This document shows, one piece after another, positions 8,907 through 18,737 of a stretch of DNA of 64,000 nt. Numbering within the stretch: the first letter of the stretch is position 1; each line of letters starts with the position of its first letter. Origin of the DNA: Bacillota bacterium (lineage in GTDB: Bacteria > Bacillota > Sulfobacillia > Sulfobacillales > JAIMBI01); the NCBI GenBank assembly GCA_021846565.1, contig JAJZWS010000005.1, positions 1 to 64,000 of the forward strand, given 5' to 3'. The position numbers and the translations under genes were made by a program. A model generated the notes under the pieces. The model saw only the letters and a list, made by a program, of their open reading frames with translations, did no database searches and had not been told where the DNA came from.

Positions 8907-9709
8907 TGCCACACGGAGATCCCGAGAGGGTGGTGGTGGACGGGCGGATCGTGCGGGGGATGCTTGTTGACCTGGACGGCACGCTGCTGAACACCGTGGG
9001 GCGAAGGTCCAACGCCATTGCCTGGTTGGCCGCATCCCAGGCGCTGGACGAACGCCTGGGGAGTCAAACCGGCACCACCCCCGCGGAGCTGGCCGAGATC
9101 CTGGGCGCCACCGCCGAAGCGTTTTGGGCCGATGCCGAGCGCCATCGCTGGGGACGGTTGCACCCCGTCCTCCAGCGTGAGCGCGTGGTGCGCGACGCCC
9201 TGGGGACGCGCGGAGTTGACGACCCCGAACTGGTCGAGGCGCTGGCGGCCGCCTATGCCGCCGACAAGCACCGTCAGTTCCACTTGTTTCCCGGCGTGGT
9301 CCCGGCCCTCGCGCAACTCCGCGCCCTGGGTTTGAAGCTGGTGCTGGTCACCAACGGGGAGGGGGTGTCTCAGCGCGAAAAAATTTCCCGGTTTGACCTG
9401 GCCCGATGGTTTGATGCCCTGCTGATCGAAGGCGACGAGGGGGTGGGCAAGCCAGACCCCGAAATGTACCGGCGGGCGCTGGCGGCCGCCCATCTCACGG
9501 CGGAAACCACCATCATGGTAGGAGACAACATGGAGTGGGAGGTGCTGGTGCCAAACCAGCTCGGTCTGCTCACGGTCTGGGTGAACGCCGGTGGCATGAG
9601 TTGGCCGAGTGCGGCCGCTGGCGGGCCCTGGCGCGTGGTGAGGGCCTTTGCCGACGTACCGGCCCTCTTGCAGACCGAGGATTCGGCCCGCTTGCGGTCG
9701 GCGCCGTGA
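8906..9709 (+). CDS. HAD-superfamily hydrolase (phosphatase-like)
   Basis: 267 residues of the HAD fold. Motif I is DLDGTLLNT near residue 20 (nucleophile Asp, acid/base Asp), motif II is LVTNGEG, and motif III/IV appears as GKPDPEMYRRAL and VGDNMEWEV. The helical cap between motifs I and II suggests a subfamily-I phosphatase like phosphoglycolate phosphatase or a sugar phosphatase. The start ATG shares bases with the TGA of the upstream glucose dehydrogenase, and the stop overlaps the GTG of the next gene, so the three are coupled. The in-operon substrate could be a sugar phosphate, but that is inferred from context only. Confidence 0.85.
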   Translation: MPHGDPERVVVDGRIVRGMLVDLDGTLLNTVGRRSNAIAWLAASQALDERLGSQTGTTPAELAEILGATAEAFWADAERHRWGRLHPVLQRERVVRDALGTRGVDDPELVEALAAAYAADKHRQFHLFPGVVPALAQLRALGLKLVLVTNGEGVSQREKISRFDLARWFDALLIEGDEGVGKPDPEMYRRALAAAHLTAETTIMVGDNMEWEVLVPNQLGLLTVWVNAGGMSWPSAAAGGPWRVVRAFADVPALLQTEDSARLRSAP

Positions 9710-10512
9710 GTGCCGGGCCGACCCAACATCTCGACCGGGCGGGCGGCCGCATCGCCTACGATGTCGAGGGCCAGGGCCTGCCGGTCATTCTGGTGCCTGG
9801 AGCGGGTGACGTGCGCTCACACCACGCCGCGTTGGCAAATTTGCTGGTGGAGCGGGGATTCATGGCGGTGCGCGCCGATCTGCGGGGACACGGTGACAGC
9901 GACGCTGGCTTTTCCAGCTACGAACTTCCGGCCGTGGCCGATGATCTGCTGGCTCTGATGGATGCGGTGGGTGGCCGAGCGGCGGTGGTCGCCCAAGGGG
10001 TCGCAGCCGGGGCCGCCGTGTTGGCCGCGGCGGACAAACGTGCCCGGGTGGCGGGCTTGGTGCTGGTGTCCCCGCGGGTCCGGCCGAAGCGCGCGGGTCT
10101 AGCGGACCACACGTTGGGGGCGGCCGCCCAATGGCAGCCGTGGGGACCGGCGGTGTGGCTCTCGTACTACCGCTCGCTCTACCCCGGGCAGCCGCCGGGG
10201 GAGCAGAAGGCCCATGTGCGGGACATGCGGCAGGCGCTCAGGCGCCCCGGGCACTGGCAGGCGACCGTGCGCCTCTCCCGCACCAGCCTAGCGCCCACCG
10301 TCGCGGCGTTAGCGCAGGTGAAGACGCGGGTGCTGGTGGTGGTAGGCGCCAAAGACCGCGAACTCCGCGACGCAGCCGCCGAGGGTACCTGGGTGGCCCA
10401 GCAGCTGCGCGGCCGACGCCTGATCGTGGCGACCGCCGGACACTACCCGTCGGCGGAGTCCCCGGAAGTGGTCGGGCCCGAGGTGGTGCGCTTCCTGTCC
10501 AAGGTCAGGTAA
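9706..10512 (+). CDS. Alpha/beta-hydrolase-fold protein lacking the Ser nucleophile
   Basis: 268 residues with the alpha/beta-hydrolase pattern: VPGAG oxyanion loop (~31-35), RADLRGHGDSD after strand 4, the elbow, then Asp217 (VVGAKDREL) and His246 (ATAGHYPS). The nucleophile elbow reads GVAAG (98-102), where the family has G-x-Ser-x-G; Ser is replaced by Ala100. Asp and His of the triad are present. It may be a pseudoenzyme, or act by chemistry that does not need Ser. GTG 9706 overlaps the HAD stop (GTGA), making it the third gene of a coupled operon that ends here. Confidence 0.75.
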   Translation: MSAGPTQHLDRAGGRIAYDVEGQGLPVILVPGAGDVRSHHAALANLLVERGFMAVRADLRGHGDSDAGFSSYELPAVADDLLALMDAVGGRAAVVAQGVAAGAAVLAAADKRARVAGLVLVSPRVRPKRAGLADHTLGAAAQWQPWGPAVWLSYYRSLYPGQPPGEQKAHVRDMRQALRRPGHWQATVRLSRTSLAPTVAALAQVKTRVLVVVGAKDRELRDAAAEGTWVAQQLRGRRLIVATAGHYPSAESPEVVGPEVVRFLSKVR

Positions 10513-10584
10513 GGCCCCTCGGTCGACGGCGCCTCGATGGGCGTGACGGCGCGCCGGTGTTCGTCGGCGGTGGTTCAACGAGAC

Positions 10585-10632
10585 CAAGAAAACACAAGAC
10601 GCGGGCAAAGGAGAGCCTTTCCCCGCGTCTTG
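10585..10632 (-). terminator. Intrinsic terminator of the RRM gene
   Basis: On the minus strand CAAGACGCGGG (10632-10622) pairs with CCCGCGTCTTG (10605-10595) around a loop of about 16 bases and is followed by TGTTTTCTT. It lies eight bases after the RRM stop codon. The 11-bp stem is perfect. Confidence 0.85.
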
Positions 10633-10640
10633 CGAGAGCC

Positions 10641-10913
10641 TTAGTAGCGGCGCGAACGCTCCTCGCGAGGACGCGCCTCGTTCACCGTCAAAGCACGGCC
10701 GCCGAAGTCGACCCCGCTCAAACGCTCGATGGCGTGTTCCGCATGCTCATCCGCGACTTCCGCAAAACCGAATCCGCGGCTCCGGCCGGTTTCCCGATCC
10801 GTCGCCACCCGAACGGACTCCACTTCTACGTTGGCCTCGTTGCGGAAAAGCTCCCGCAGTGATTCTTCCGTCGCCGACCACGGCAGATTGCCGATGTAAA
10901 GAGACTTCGACAT
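10641..10913 (-). CDS. RRM-domain RNA-binding protein
   Basis: A 90-residue single-domain RNA-recognition-motif protein. RNP2 is LYIGNL near residue 5 and RNP1 is RGFGFAEV near residue 45; the C-terminus PREERSRRY is Arg-rich, as in bacterial and cyanobacterial Rbp proteins. Such small RRM proteins bind single-stranded RNA and are often linked to cold or stress responses. ATG 10913 is preceded by GGGGAGAGTG. A TTGCAT-N18-TATGCT promoter lies about 90 bases upstream and a strong terminator follows, so it is a single-gene unit with a leader. Confidence 0.9.
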   Translation of the reverse strand: MSKSLYIGNLPWSATEESLRELFRNEANVEVESVRVATDRETGRSRGFGFAEVADEHAEHAIERLSGVDFGGRALTVNEARPREERSRRY

Positions 10914-11001
10914 AGTTACACACTCTCCCCAGACACAATTTGCACTGGGAAGCAGCTGTGAAGGTTTGGATCTGCATGGCTCAACCCGGACGTGCTCAAT
11001 C

Positions 11002-11031
11002 AGCATACCACTCCGCTCCCCGTTAATGCAA
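11002..11031 (-). promoter_or_regulatory. Probable sigma-A promoter of the RRM gene
   Basis: Minus-strand TTGCAT (11031-11026), 18-base spacer, TATGCT (11007-11002). Leaves an untranslated leader of roughly 80 bases before ATG 10913. Confidence 0.5.
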
Positions 11032-11096
11032 GGGGCAAACTGGGCGAATTCGTCCAGCGGTGAAATTTTTTTCCCTGAGCTGGCGGTGCCAAGGAA

Positions 11097-14000
11097 TTAG
11101 GGAGGACCCAGGGCGCTGAGGGCGTGCTGGATCCGGGCCCGCTCCTGGGTGGGGGACTCCCACCAGTCCAGTGCCCAGGTCCGATGAATGCGCCATCCCA
11201 GTTCTGTCAGCACGGAAGCCCGCAAGAGCTCGCGGTCGCCCACCGAGGGGAGGGCGGCGTACCCGGCCCCGTCCGTGAGCACGGCCAGTCCATAACGGTC
11301 GGGGTCGGTCGGGTCCACCAGCGCCAAATCGACCCGGAAGTCTGAGAGGCCCACGCCCACGTGGGCTTCGACGCCGTGCTCCGCCAATTCGGCCTGGATG
11401 TCGGCCAAGAGGCCGCCCGCCACGGCATGCTCGCCGGCGGTCGCGGGCGCCGAGGACATCGGCTGGGTCGCATACGCCAGATAGTCGCGCAGATCGCGGG
11501 CGCCGTCGGCGCGGGTGCGACTGAGGTCAATGTCCTCAGGACCAATGCTGGCAAACAGTTGGGCTCGGAGGCGGGCGCGCGTGACGGCCACGTTGAGCCG
11601 ACGAGGGCCGCCCGCCTGGTTCAGAGGGCCAAAATTCATGGCCATGCGCCCGCCGGCATCGCGGCCGAACGTGATGGAGAAGAAAATCACGTCGCGCTCG
11701 TCCCCCTGGACGTTCTCAAGGTTCTTCACAAAGACGCGCTCCGCCCCCTGCGCTGTGATGGCGGCCTCGAGGGCCGCATCCTCACTCTGCCGCTGGTCCA
11801 GCAGGGTCTCGATGAGTTGCTGCTGGGGCTGATTGAACGTAACCACGCCCAGCGTCTCGGTCGCGTGGTCGGGATCCTGGAAGTGCGCCTGAATCGCGTC
11901 CACGACCGCCAGGGCCTCGGCATGATTCGTCCGGCTGCCGCCCCGGTCATAGACGCCGCCCACTCGCACGAGGCGGACCGCCCGATCCTCCGTGCGGGGA
12001 GCGGGAATGGTGATCAATTGCCCGCCGTAATAGTGCTGGTTCGAGAACGCGATGAGCCGCTCATGCCGGCTGCGGTAATGCCATCGGAGGGATAGGCAGG
12101 GGACACCGGCCCCCAGGCACTCGTCGAGGACGCTTTCCAAATCCTCGGTGTCGGGCGAAGCCTCCCCATCGTCGCCACCGCCCTGCCCACTGAAAAACTG
12201 CGTGGGGGGCAGCTGCTTGGGGTCCCCGACGACGATCGCTTGTCGTCCGCGCGCCATCACGCCCACGGCGTCCCAGACGGCGATCTGCGAGGCTTCGTCG
12301 AAAATGACGACGTCAAAGCGCGTGTCGGCGTCCAAATACTGGGCCGCGGACAGGGGAGACATGAGGAGACACGGCTTGATGCGGGGCAGCAGGGGCCCCA
12401 GGCGCTCCAGCAGCACCCGCACGGGCAGGTGCTGGCGCTGCTTTTGCAGTTCCCGCAGCAGGGTGCGCATGGCCGGGTCCCGGGAGGACGTGGCAGGGAC
12501 GGGCACCTGGGCGGCCAGACGGTGGACGAGGTGCTGGGCCGCCCGTGCCCTCACCCGCTCGTCCAGAGTCCGAAGCCGATCGATGCGCCTCAGCTGTTCC
12601 GTCCGCGAAAATCCCGCCAGTTCCGGCTCCTGATCCATTACCATGCGGGCCCACCAGGTACGATACGAATACGTCCACTGTGGCAGCAGGTCGGCCGGCG
12701 CCGTGCGGCCGTCTTCGGCGGCGGCCACCACTGGGGCGAGCTCGGCCGCCAGTGCCTCGCGCCGGGTGGCCTGCCAACCGCACCAGCGGCGCCAGTCACC
12801 CTTCGCGCGGAGCCACCGGGCGGCCAAGCGGGACGCGTGCTGCACCGGGTCGGAGGCATCCGCTAGCTCAAGCGAGCCGCCCAGGGCCTCCACCGCCGCC
12901 GCGGCCGTGCAGAACGCCGGCCAGGCCTCCACAACAGTCGCGGGGGTGTCGGCGCCTCCGTTCGCCATCCAGTCCCCAGCCCAGCGGGCCAGCGCCGGGG
13001 TGCCACTTCCGCTGAGCATCCCCAGCGCGCGCCGGGCGTCTCGGTGCCACCTCGCCACCTGGGCTACTTCGTCCCAGTTGGTTTGGGCACCCTGGTAGAT
13101 CGATCCTAAGAGCATAGGCGCCGACGGCTCCAGCGCGGCCAGCTCGGCTGCGGCCTGCTGCCAGTGCGTCAGCACGTCCAGCATATCGGCCACCTGCACG
13201 CCGGACGCCCTGCCGCCCACCTGCGCGTGGGCATTCAGCGTGGCGCGCACGGCGCGCTCCCCTCGCCATTTGCCTAGCCACCGGGCCTGCTGGGCCCGCT
13301 CCCAGGTGGAGGCCAGGAGGGTGGCGTCCACGGCGGCGATGGAGTCCCGAAAGTAGGGGGCGAGCCGCTCCCAGCTGGCGGTGATGGCCCGGCCCAGCGC
13401 TTCGGCGCGCTGGAGCACGATGCCGGTTGCCTCATTCAGCGCGCCGCGCACCCCAGCCGGCACGTCGCGGCCCCCGCCGCCGACCGCGAGCGCGTCGGCA
13501 AGCGCGCCCAGTTCCGCAAACGACGCCGGGGTGGACAGGGGCCAGCCGGCGTCCTGAAGCGGCGGGAGCGCCTGCTCCATGTCAGACGCCGCCCGGCGCA
13601 GCACCAGCAGCGCTCCTTCTAAGGCGGCCGCCCACCCGCTCGACCATTCGGTGGCGGCGAGGCCCTGCAAAGGATGGTGGGGCCGTGGGGAGACGTCTGT
13701 GGCGCGGGCCGCCAGCTGCTCCACCAGTAGGTCCCGCTGCTGCAGCGCCGCCTCATCGAATCGGTCGGACTCACGCCACGCCAGCGGGAGTGGAGAAAAT
13801 CGCTCGGCGCGGCGCTCGACCACCACCGTCTCCAGGGCTTCGGCCAAGGACAGTCCGTTCGCGTGACGCCGGTGCAGCACCGCGTTCCAGTGAGCCAGCT
13901 GGTGCCGTACGCTCGCCAGGTCGTTGGCGGCCGCGGCCCACCGGGGGTCCGCCACCGGCCCAGCTGCGTCAAAGGCCGCCTGGAGCTGGTTCAGCACTTC

Positions 14001-16286
14001 CCGCTTGTTGGAGCGGGCCGAGTGCAACTCGAGGCAAAAGGGGGCCAGGCCCAACGCGTCCAACCGGCGCTGCACCACTTGCAGCGCCGCGGTTTTCTCA
14101 GACACAAACAGGACGGTTTTGCCCTCACCCAGAAAATTGGCGATGAGATTGGTGATGGTTTGCGATTTGCCGGTGCCGGGAGGGCCCTTGATCACCAGGT
14201 CGTGGCCCTCGCGCGCTCGCGCGAGGACGTTCAGCTGAGCCGAGTCAGCGGGGAGCGGCGCCAGGAGCGCCGCCTGGCCGAGGCGTTCATCCAGGTCGTC
14301 CCGCCGGTCCAGGTCTCGGGCGGGGTCGGGGGCGCCGGCGCCCAAAATGTGCGCGACCATGTGGCTCTCCAGCAGCGCGTCGGCCCGCTGTTCCAGGTCG
14401 CGCCACATCAGGTGCTTCGCGAACGACAGCAGGCTCACAGCACAGTACGACTGCACCTCGAATCCGGGGAGATCTTTCACGGCCAATCGCAGGGCCTGCA
14501 GGACCCGCTCGACATCCACCCCATGGTCATCGGCGGGCAGCGGATCCCATCCGCGGACCTCCACGCCAAACCGGTCGCGCAGCAGTTGCAGCAGGGTCGG
14601 GTTCACCAGTGTCTCGTCATCATGGCGCCCGAGCCCAAAGTGGCTCCGCACCGAGGTGCGCGTCATCGTGACGGGCACCAGCAGAATGGGAGCGTGATGA
14701 AATGGGCCGCGGTTGCCGTCTTCTGACCACATGAGCATGCCCAGGGTGAGAAACAGTGTGTTGGCGCCGCCCTCTTCCCGGCCCGTCCGGGCGGTCCGAA
14801 ACATCTCCAGCAGCCGGGTTTGCATCGTATCTCGGGGAAGCCACACGACCAGTTCCCGACGCGCCACCCAGTCGTACTGGCCCAGCATGTCGGGCACCTC
14901 CCCGGTCTTCGAAGCCAAAAGCGCGGCCGACCGCGGATCTTCGACGGATAACAGGTCTTGGGCGGACCGAAAGCGCCAGTCGCGCCCACTCGCCAGGGCA
15001 TCCTCCACCAGCGCCGGATCAGGGACGACCAGCCGCACCGACAATCGCGACAGCTTGAAGTTCAAAAGGCGGTTGCGCAGGGTCAGGTCCAGCAGGCGGG
15101 ACTTCCAGACCGCGAGGCGCTGAGCCGTAGGGTCCTTGGGCGAGGTGGGGCTCGTCAGCTCACCCAGGTCCAGGGGTGGCAGCTCGGGGACCGCCTCGAT
15201 GGGTGCAGACGCCATCGGCTCCTGCTCGTCGACCGCCCCGCCCGCCACCCACCGCGTGGCGAGGGGACGCACCTTGGCGCGGCGGCATGCGGCGATGTCC
15301 ACGGCACACCAAAAGCGGGTCTCGGATTCCAAGAGATGACTCGTTCCCATTTCCACCGCGGCGCTGAAAGGCGGGACCGGCCGCGAGGCGACGGCGGTGG
15401 CTTCCAGGGCGAGCATCTCGCCGGCCGAGACGCGTTTTCTGAGTGCCAGCAGGTCGTCCTCCAACACGGCCGGCAGGCTGGTGTCCACGAGCCAGACGCC
15501 CACCCAGGCGTGACCCTCGCTCAGGAACACGAGGGCATGGAGTCCCGCCTGCTCCAGGCAGGCGGTGAGCAGCATCGCCAGGTCCAGGCAGGTGCCGAGT
15601 CCCCCATCGATCATGCGGTCGGGCGTGCGGATTTTCTGGCCCTGCTGCTCGAATGACGCCGGCGGATTGCTGTACAGTACCCCGGTGGCGGCCACGGCCT
15701 GATAGATGGCAGCCACCTGACGCCAGACATCCTCGCGCTGACCGGACTGGTAGCCCGACAGGGCGCCGGGGGGATCGGAGCCCGCGAGCAGACGGGCGGC
15801 GCGGCCCACCAGGCGCTCCACCACGGGGTGGTTGGGCAGGCTGAACGCCGCCAGGAGGCCCGGCCACACCCGGAGGCCGGGCCAGTCATCGTACGCCATG
15901 AGGGCCACGGGGTACGTCCGAGCCCCCAGCAGCGTACCATTCGGGTCTCTCACCTCAGCGGTGATCTCCCCGTCCGTGGCTTCTGCGAGCTCGGACAGGT
16001 AGCGCTCGCGAAACCTCAAGTCGACCGGCTGAATCTCCCGCGTCTCCCCCGCGGCGAGACGGTCGATTTCGATCCCGGTGCCGCGCAAGGCCGACCCCGA
16101 CAGTTCCAGGCGGACGTGCTCCAACGCCGCAGCGCCCCGGTTGGAGATCCGGGCCCGCTCCACGACCGGAATGCTGTTGCGTTCGGCCGCATGGTTGATG
16201 ATGGGCTGGCAGTCCAAGTCAATTTGGACGACGGCGTGGGCCAGTGGGCCAGGGGCGGGGGCTCCCACCCCGTCGGACTTTTGCAT
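11097..16286 (-). CDS. DUF4011 SF1 helicase with C-terminal restriction-nuclease-like domain (Hhe-like)
   Basis: 1,729 residues. Domains in order: an N-terminal beta-sandwich-like region (1-160); a transglutaminase-like segment with GTCLDLAMLL (~228) and EGHAWVGVWL (~258); DUF4011 (RLAVWKSRLLDLTLRNRLLN, ~390); an SF1 helicase core with Walker A GPPGTGKSQT (~700), Walker B VVIFDEASQ (~1325), VVGDPKQLPP and a late VAVTRAR motif; and a C-terminal Vsr/MTES_1575-like endonuclease domain (~1636-1729). The nuclease core keeps RVDLAL but reads LAVLTDG where the family usually has LAVECDG. This order matches the single-gene Hhe (DUF4011-helicase-Vsr) anti-phage architecture. ATG 16286 was chosen for GGGGAAGGTG upstream; an in-frame start at 16337 lacks a site. 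It is divergent from topB. Function as defence is inference. Confidence 0.85.
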   Translation of the reverse strand: MQKSDGVGAPAPGPLAHAVVQIDLDCQPIINHAAERNSIPVVERARISNRGAAALEHVRLELSGSALRGTGIEIDRLAAGETREIQPVDLRFRERYLSELAEATDGEITAEVRDPNGTLLGARTYPVALMAYDDWPGLRVWPGLLAAFSLPNHPVVERLVGRAARLLAGSDPPGALSGYQSGQREDVWRQVAAIYQAVAATGVLYSNPPASFEQQGQKIRTPDRMIDGGLGTCLDLAMLLTACLEQAGLHALVFLSEGHAWVGVWLVDTSLPAVLEDDLLALRKRVSAGEMLALEATAVASRPVPPFSAAVEMGTSHLLESETRFWCAVDIAACRRAKVRPLATRWVAGGAVDEQEPMASAPIEAVPELPPLDLGELTSPTSPKDPTAQRLAVWKSRLLDLTLRNRLLNFKLSRLSVRLVVPDPALVEDALASGRDWRFRSAQDLLSVEDPRSAALLASKTGEVPDMLGQYDWVARRELVVWLPRDTMQTRLLEMFRTARTGREEGGANTLFLTLGMLMWSEDGNRGPFHHAPILLVPVTMTRTSVRSHFGLGRHDDETLVNPTLLQLLRDRFGVEVRGWDPLPADDHGVDVERVLQALRLAVKDLPGFEVQSYCAVSLLSFAKHLMWRDLEQRADALLESHMVAHILGAGAPDPARDLDRRDDLDERLGQAALLAPLPADSAQLNVLARAREGHDLVIKGPPGTGKSQTITNLIANFLGEGKTVLFVSEKTAALQVVQRRLDALGLAPFCLELHSARSNKREVLNQLQAAFDAAGPVADPRWAAAANDLASVRHQLAHWNAVLHRRHANGLSLAEALETVVVERRAERFSPLPLAWRESDRFDEAALQQRDLLVEQLAARATDVSPRPHHPLQGLAATEWSSGWAAALEGALLVLRRAASDMEQALPPLQDAGWPLSTPASFAELGALADALAVGGGGRDVPAGVRGALNEATGIVLQRAEALGRAITASWERLAPYFRDSIAAVDATLLASTWERAQQARWLGKWRGERAVRATLNAHAQVGGRASGVQVADMLDVLTHWQQAAAELAALEPSAPMLLGSIYQGAQTNWDEVAQVARWHRDARRALGMLSGSGTPALARWAGDWMANGGADTPATVVEAWPAFCTAAAAVEALGGSLELADASDPVQHASRLAARWLRAKGDWRRWCGWQATRREALAAELAPVVAAAEDGRTAPADLLPQWTYSYRTWWARMVMDQEPELAGFSRTEQLRRIDRLRTLDERVRARAAQHLVHRLAAQVPVPATSSRDPAMRTLLRELQKQRQHLPVRVLLERLGPLLPRIKPCLLMSPLSAAQYLDADTRFDVVIFDEASQIAVWDAVGVMARGRQAIVVGDPKQLPPTQFFSGQGGGDDGEASPDTEDLESVLDECLGAGVPCLSLRWHYRSRHERLIAFSNQHYYGGQLITIPAPRTEDRAVRLVRVGGVYDRGGSRTNHAEALAVVDAIQAHFQDPDHATETLGVVTFNQPQQQLIETLLDQRQSEDAALEAAITAQGAERVFVKNLENVQGDERDVIFFSITFGRDAGGRMAMNFGPLNQAGGPRRLNVAVTRARLRAQLFASIGPEDIDLSRTRADGARDLRDYLAYATQPMSSAPATAGEHAVAGGLLADIQAELAEHGVEAHVGVGLSDFRVDLALVDPTDPDRYGLAVLTDGAGYAALPSVGDRELLRASVLTELGWRIHRTWALDWWESPTQERARIQHALSALGPP

Positions 16287-16490
16287 TGCACACCTTCCCC
16301 GTGAAGTTTGCGATCGTCTGAATGGCAATACCTGCATGATTCGCCGCCATCCGCCCCGATTCCTGCCGAGTGCCGGATCGGTGAAACGCGGCTGCTATCT
16401 CCTGCCGCAAGATCCGCGAGCGCCGGGCGGACTGACGATGGGTGACGACCAGGAGCCGGTCCGCTAGGCTCAGGCAAAGGGGGCGGAGGC

Positions 16491-18725
16491 TTGCGGCTCA
16501 TCATTGCGGAAAAGCCCAGCGTGGCGCGCGCCATTGCGGGGGTGCTGGGGCGCCCCACGCGTCAGGAGGGGTTCCTTGCGGTGGGGAGCGATCTGGTCTC
16601 GTGGGCCCAGGGACATCTGGTGAGCCTGGCGGAGCCCGAGGCGTATCAGCCGGAGTGGCGCCGGTGGAGCTGGGCTGGTCTGCCCATGCTGCCCGAGGCG
16701 TTTCGGCTGGCGCCGGTCTCGAGCGGTCGTGAGCAGCTGCAGGTGCTGGCCCGGCTGGTGAAGCGCGCCGACGTGGACGCTATCGTCGTGGCCACCGATG
16801 CGGACCGGGAGGGGGAGCTCATCGCCCGCTGGCTGCTGCGCCACCTGAAGGTCCGACAGCCTGCGCTCCGACTGTGGCTCTCTGAAACGACGCCGTCCGC
16901 CATTCGGACGGCCCTCTCGCGCCTCGAGCCGGCGTCGGCCTATGAGCACCTGGGCCAGGCCGCGGAGGCGCGCGCCGAGGCGGACTGGCTGGTGGGGCTC
17001 AACGCGACGCGGGCCATCACGCTGCGGCACGGGCAGCGCGGCCAGGGCGCCCTTTCGGTTGGGCGCGTACAAACCCCTACGCTGCGTCTCATCGCGGACC
17101 GGGATGCGGAGATTGACCGCTTCCGTGCCACGCCCTACTGGCAGGTGGAAGCCACGTTTATCACGACTGCGGCGCCGGAGGGCGAAACGTACCGCGGGGT
17201 CTGGATAGCATCCGGCCAGGCCGAGCCGGCCGACCGCATTCGGGATCGGGCCGTGGCCGAGCGTGTCATGCAACAGGTGCCGTCCGGCACGCCCGGCGTG
17301 GTGAGCCGCCGCGAGTCCCAGCGGGTGACCGTCCACCCACCTCGGCTGTACAACTTGGCCGACCTGCAGAAAGACGCGAACCGGCGGTTCGGGATGACCG
17401 CGCAGGACACGCTCGGCGCGGCGCAGCGTCTGTACGAGGCGCGTCTGGCAAGCTATCCCCGCACCGACGCGCGGGCCGTGTCGGCGGTGGAGGCCGCGTC
17501 CATGGGCCAGCGGCTCGGGAGCCTGGGCGCGCTCTATGGCGAATTGGTGTCGGCACTCCCGTCTCCTCTACCGCTGGGACGCATCACCAACGACGCCGAG
17601 GTGGCGAAGGCCGGACACCCGGCCATCGTGCCGACGGGCGAGCGACCGGGTCCTTCGGTGTCGGCGCGAGACCTGAAGATTTATGATCTCGTTGTGCGCC
17701 GCACGTTCGCGGCGCTGCTGCCGCCAGGCGTCGACGAGCGGACGACGGTGTGGACCAAGGCGGCGGGCGAACCCTTTCGCACCCAGGGCTCCGTGGTGGT
17801 GGTGCCGGGCTGGCGGATCGCCACGGGGCGCCTGCCCGCGGCGCAGGACCCCGACGCCGAGGCCGAGGCGCGCGAGCGGATCCCCGCAGGCTTGGCCGCC
17901 GGCCAATCTGTGGAGGTGAGCGGATTGGACTTGTTGGCAAAAACCACCAAGCCCCCGGCGCACCTGACCGATGCGACCCTGCTGGCGCTCATGGAAAAGC
18001 ACGGCTTGGGCACGCCCGCGACCCGGGCGGGGATCCTCGACACGCTGGTGCGCCGGGCGTACGTCGTGCGGGAAAAGAAAACGCTCGTGAGCACGGCCAA
18101 GGGTCGGGCGCTGTTAGAGGTGGCGCCGTCCGCCCTGCAGAGTCCGGATCTCACCGGCGACTGGGAAGCTCAGTTGGAGGCGATTGCGGGCGGCACCGGC
18201 GATGCGGCCGCGTTTGTCCAGTCGATCCGCGTCTACACGGCCGACGTGGTGTCGGCCGTGCGGGAGCAGGCCGCCACGGTGGTGGCCGGGGCCGCGAACG
18301 GCGTCACCGATGCCTCGACACCGCTCGGGCCTTGCCCCGTCTGTCACGAGGGGCAGGTCGTGGCGACGCCCAAGGGCTGGGGCTGCTCGCGCTGGAAGGG
18401 GGGCTGCGCATTCACCATCTGGCGCACCGTGGCCAAGAAGCGTTTGACGGAACGGCAGCTGGCCACCCTCCTGGCGGGCAAAACCACCGGGGTGCTGAAG
18501 GGATTCAAAAACCGGGCCGGCCAGCCGTTCAGCGCCCGGCTGACCTTGCAAGATGGGCGCGTCACGTTTGTCTTCGGAGGCCACACGCCGGGGGCGCCGG
18601 ACCGACGGGAGCCTGCTGAACCGGTGGCCGCCCCCTGTGCGGCGCCCGCGCCGCGCCGTCGTCCGACACGCACCCGGCGCCCCGCCGCGAAGAAGACGGC
18701 CAGGGCCCGCCGCGGGCCGGCCTGA
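16491..18725 (+). CDS. topB: DNA topoisomerase III (type IA)
   Basis: 744-residue type IA topoisomerase. The Toprim domain shows LIIAEKPSVARAIAG at the start and ATDADREGELIARW near 105 (DxDxxE metal site); GALSVGRVQTPTL marks the central gate, and ASYPRTDARAV carries the active-site Tyr (~322). Later, KHGLGTPATRAGILDTL is characteristic of TopB. The C-terminal part has one zinc-ribbon-like pattern (CPVCHEG ... GCSRWKGGC) and a basic Arg/Lys-rich tail. It decatenates and relaxes negatively supercoiled DNA and resolves recombination intermediates. TTG 16491 follows GGGGGCGGAGGC. It starts about 200 bases from, and divergent to, the giant helicase. Confidence 0.92.
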   Translation: MRLIIAEKPSVARAIAGVLGRPTRQEGFLAVGSDLVSWAQGHLVSLAEPEAYQPEWRRWSWAGLPMLPEAFRLAPVSSGREQLQVLARLVKRADVDAIVVATDADREGELIARWLLRHLKVRQPALRLWLSETTPSAIRTALSRLEPASAYEHLGQAAEARAEADWLVGLNATRAITLRHGQRGQGALSVGRVQTPTLRLIADRDAEIDRFRATPYWQVEATFITTAAPEGETYRGVWIASGQAEPADRIRDRAVAERVMQQVPSGTPGVVSRRESQRVTVHPPRLYNLADLQKDANRRFGMTAQDTLGAAQRLYEARLASYPRTDARAVSAVEAASMGQRLGSLGALYGELVSALPSPLPLGRITNDAEVAKAGHPAIVPTGERPGPSVSARDLKIYDLVVRRTFAALLPPGVDERTTVWTKAAGEPFRTQGSVVVVPGWRIATGRLPAAQDPDAEAEARERIPAGLAAGQSVEVSGLDLLAKTTKPPAHLTDATLLALMEKHGLGTPATRAGILDTLVRRAYVVREKKTLVSTAKGRALLEVAPSALQSPDLTGDWEAQLEAIAGGTGDAAAFVQSIRVYTADVVSAVREQAATVVAGAANGVTDASTPLGPCPVCHEGQVVATPKGWGCSRWKGGCAFTIWRTVAKKRLTERQLATLLAGKTTGVLKGFKNRAGQPFSARLTLQDGRVTFVFGGHTPGAPDRREPAEPVAAPCAAPAPRRRPTRTRRPAAKKTARARRGPA

Positions 18726-18737
18726 GTCCGCGTGGCC

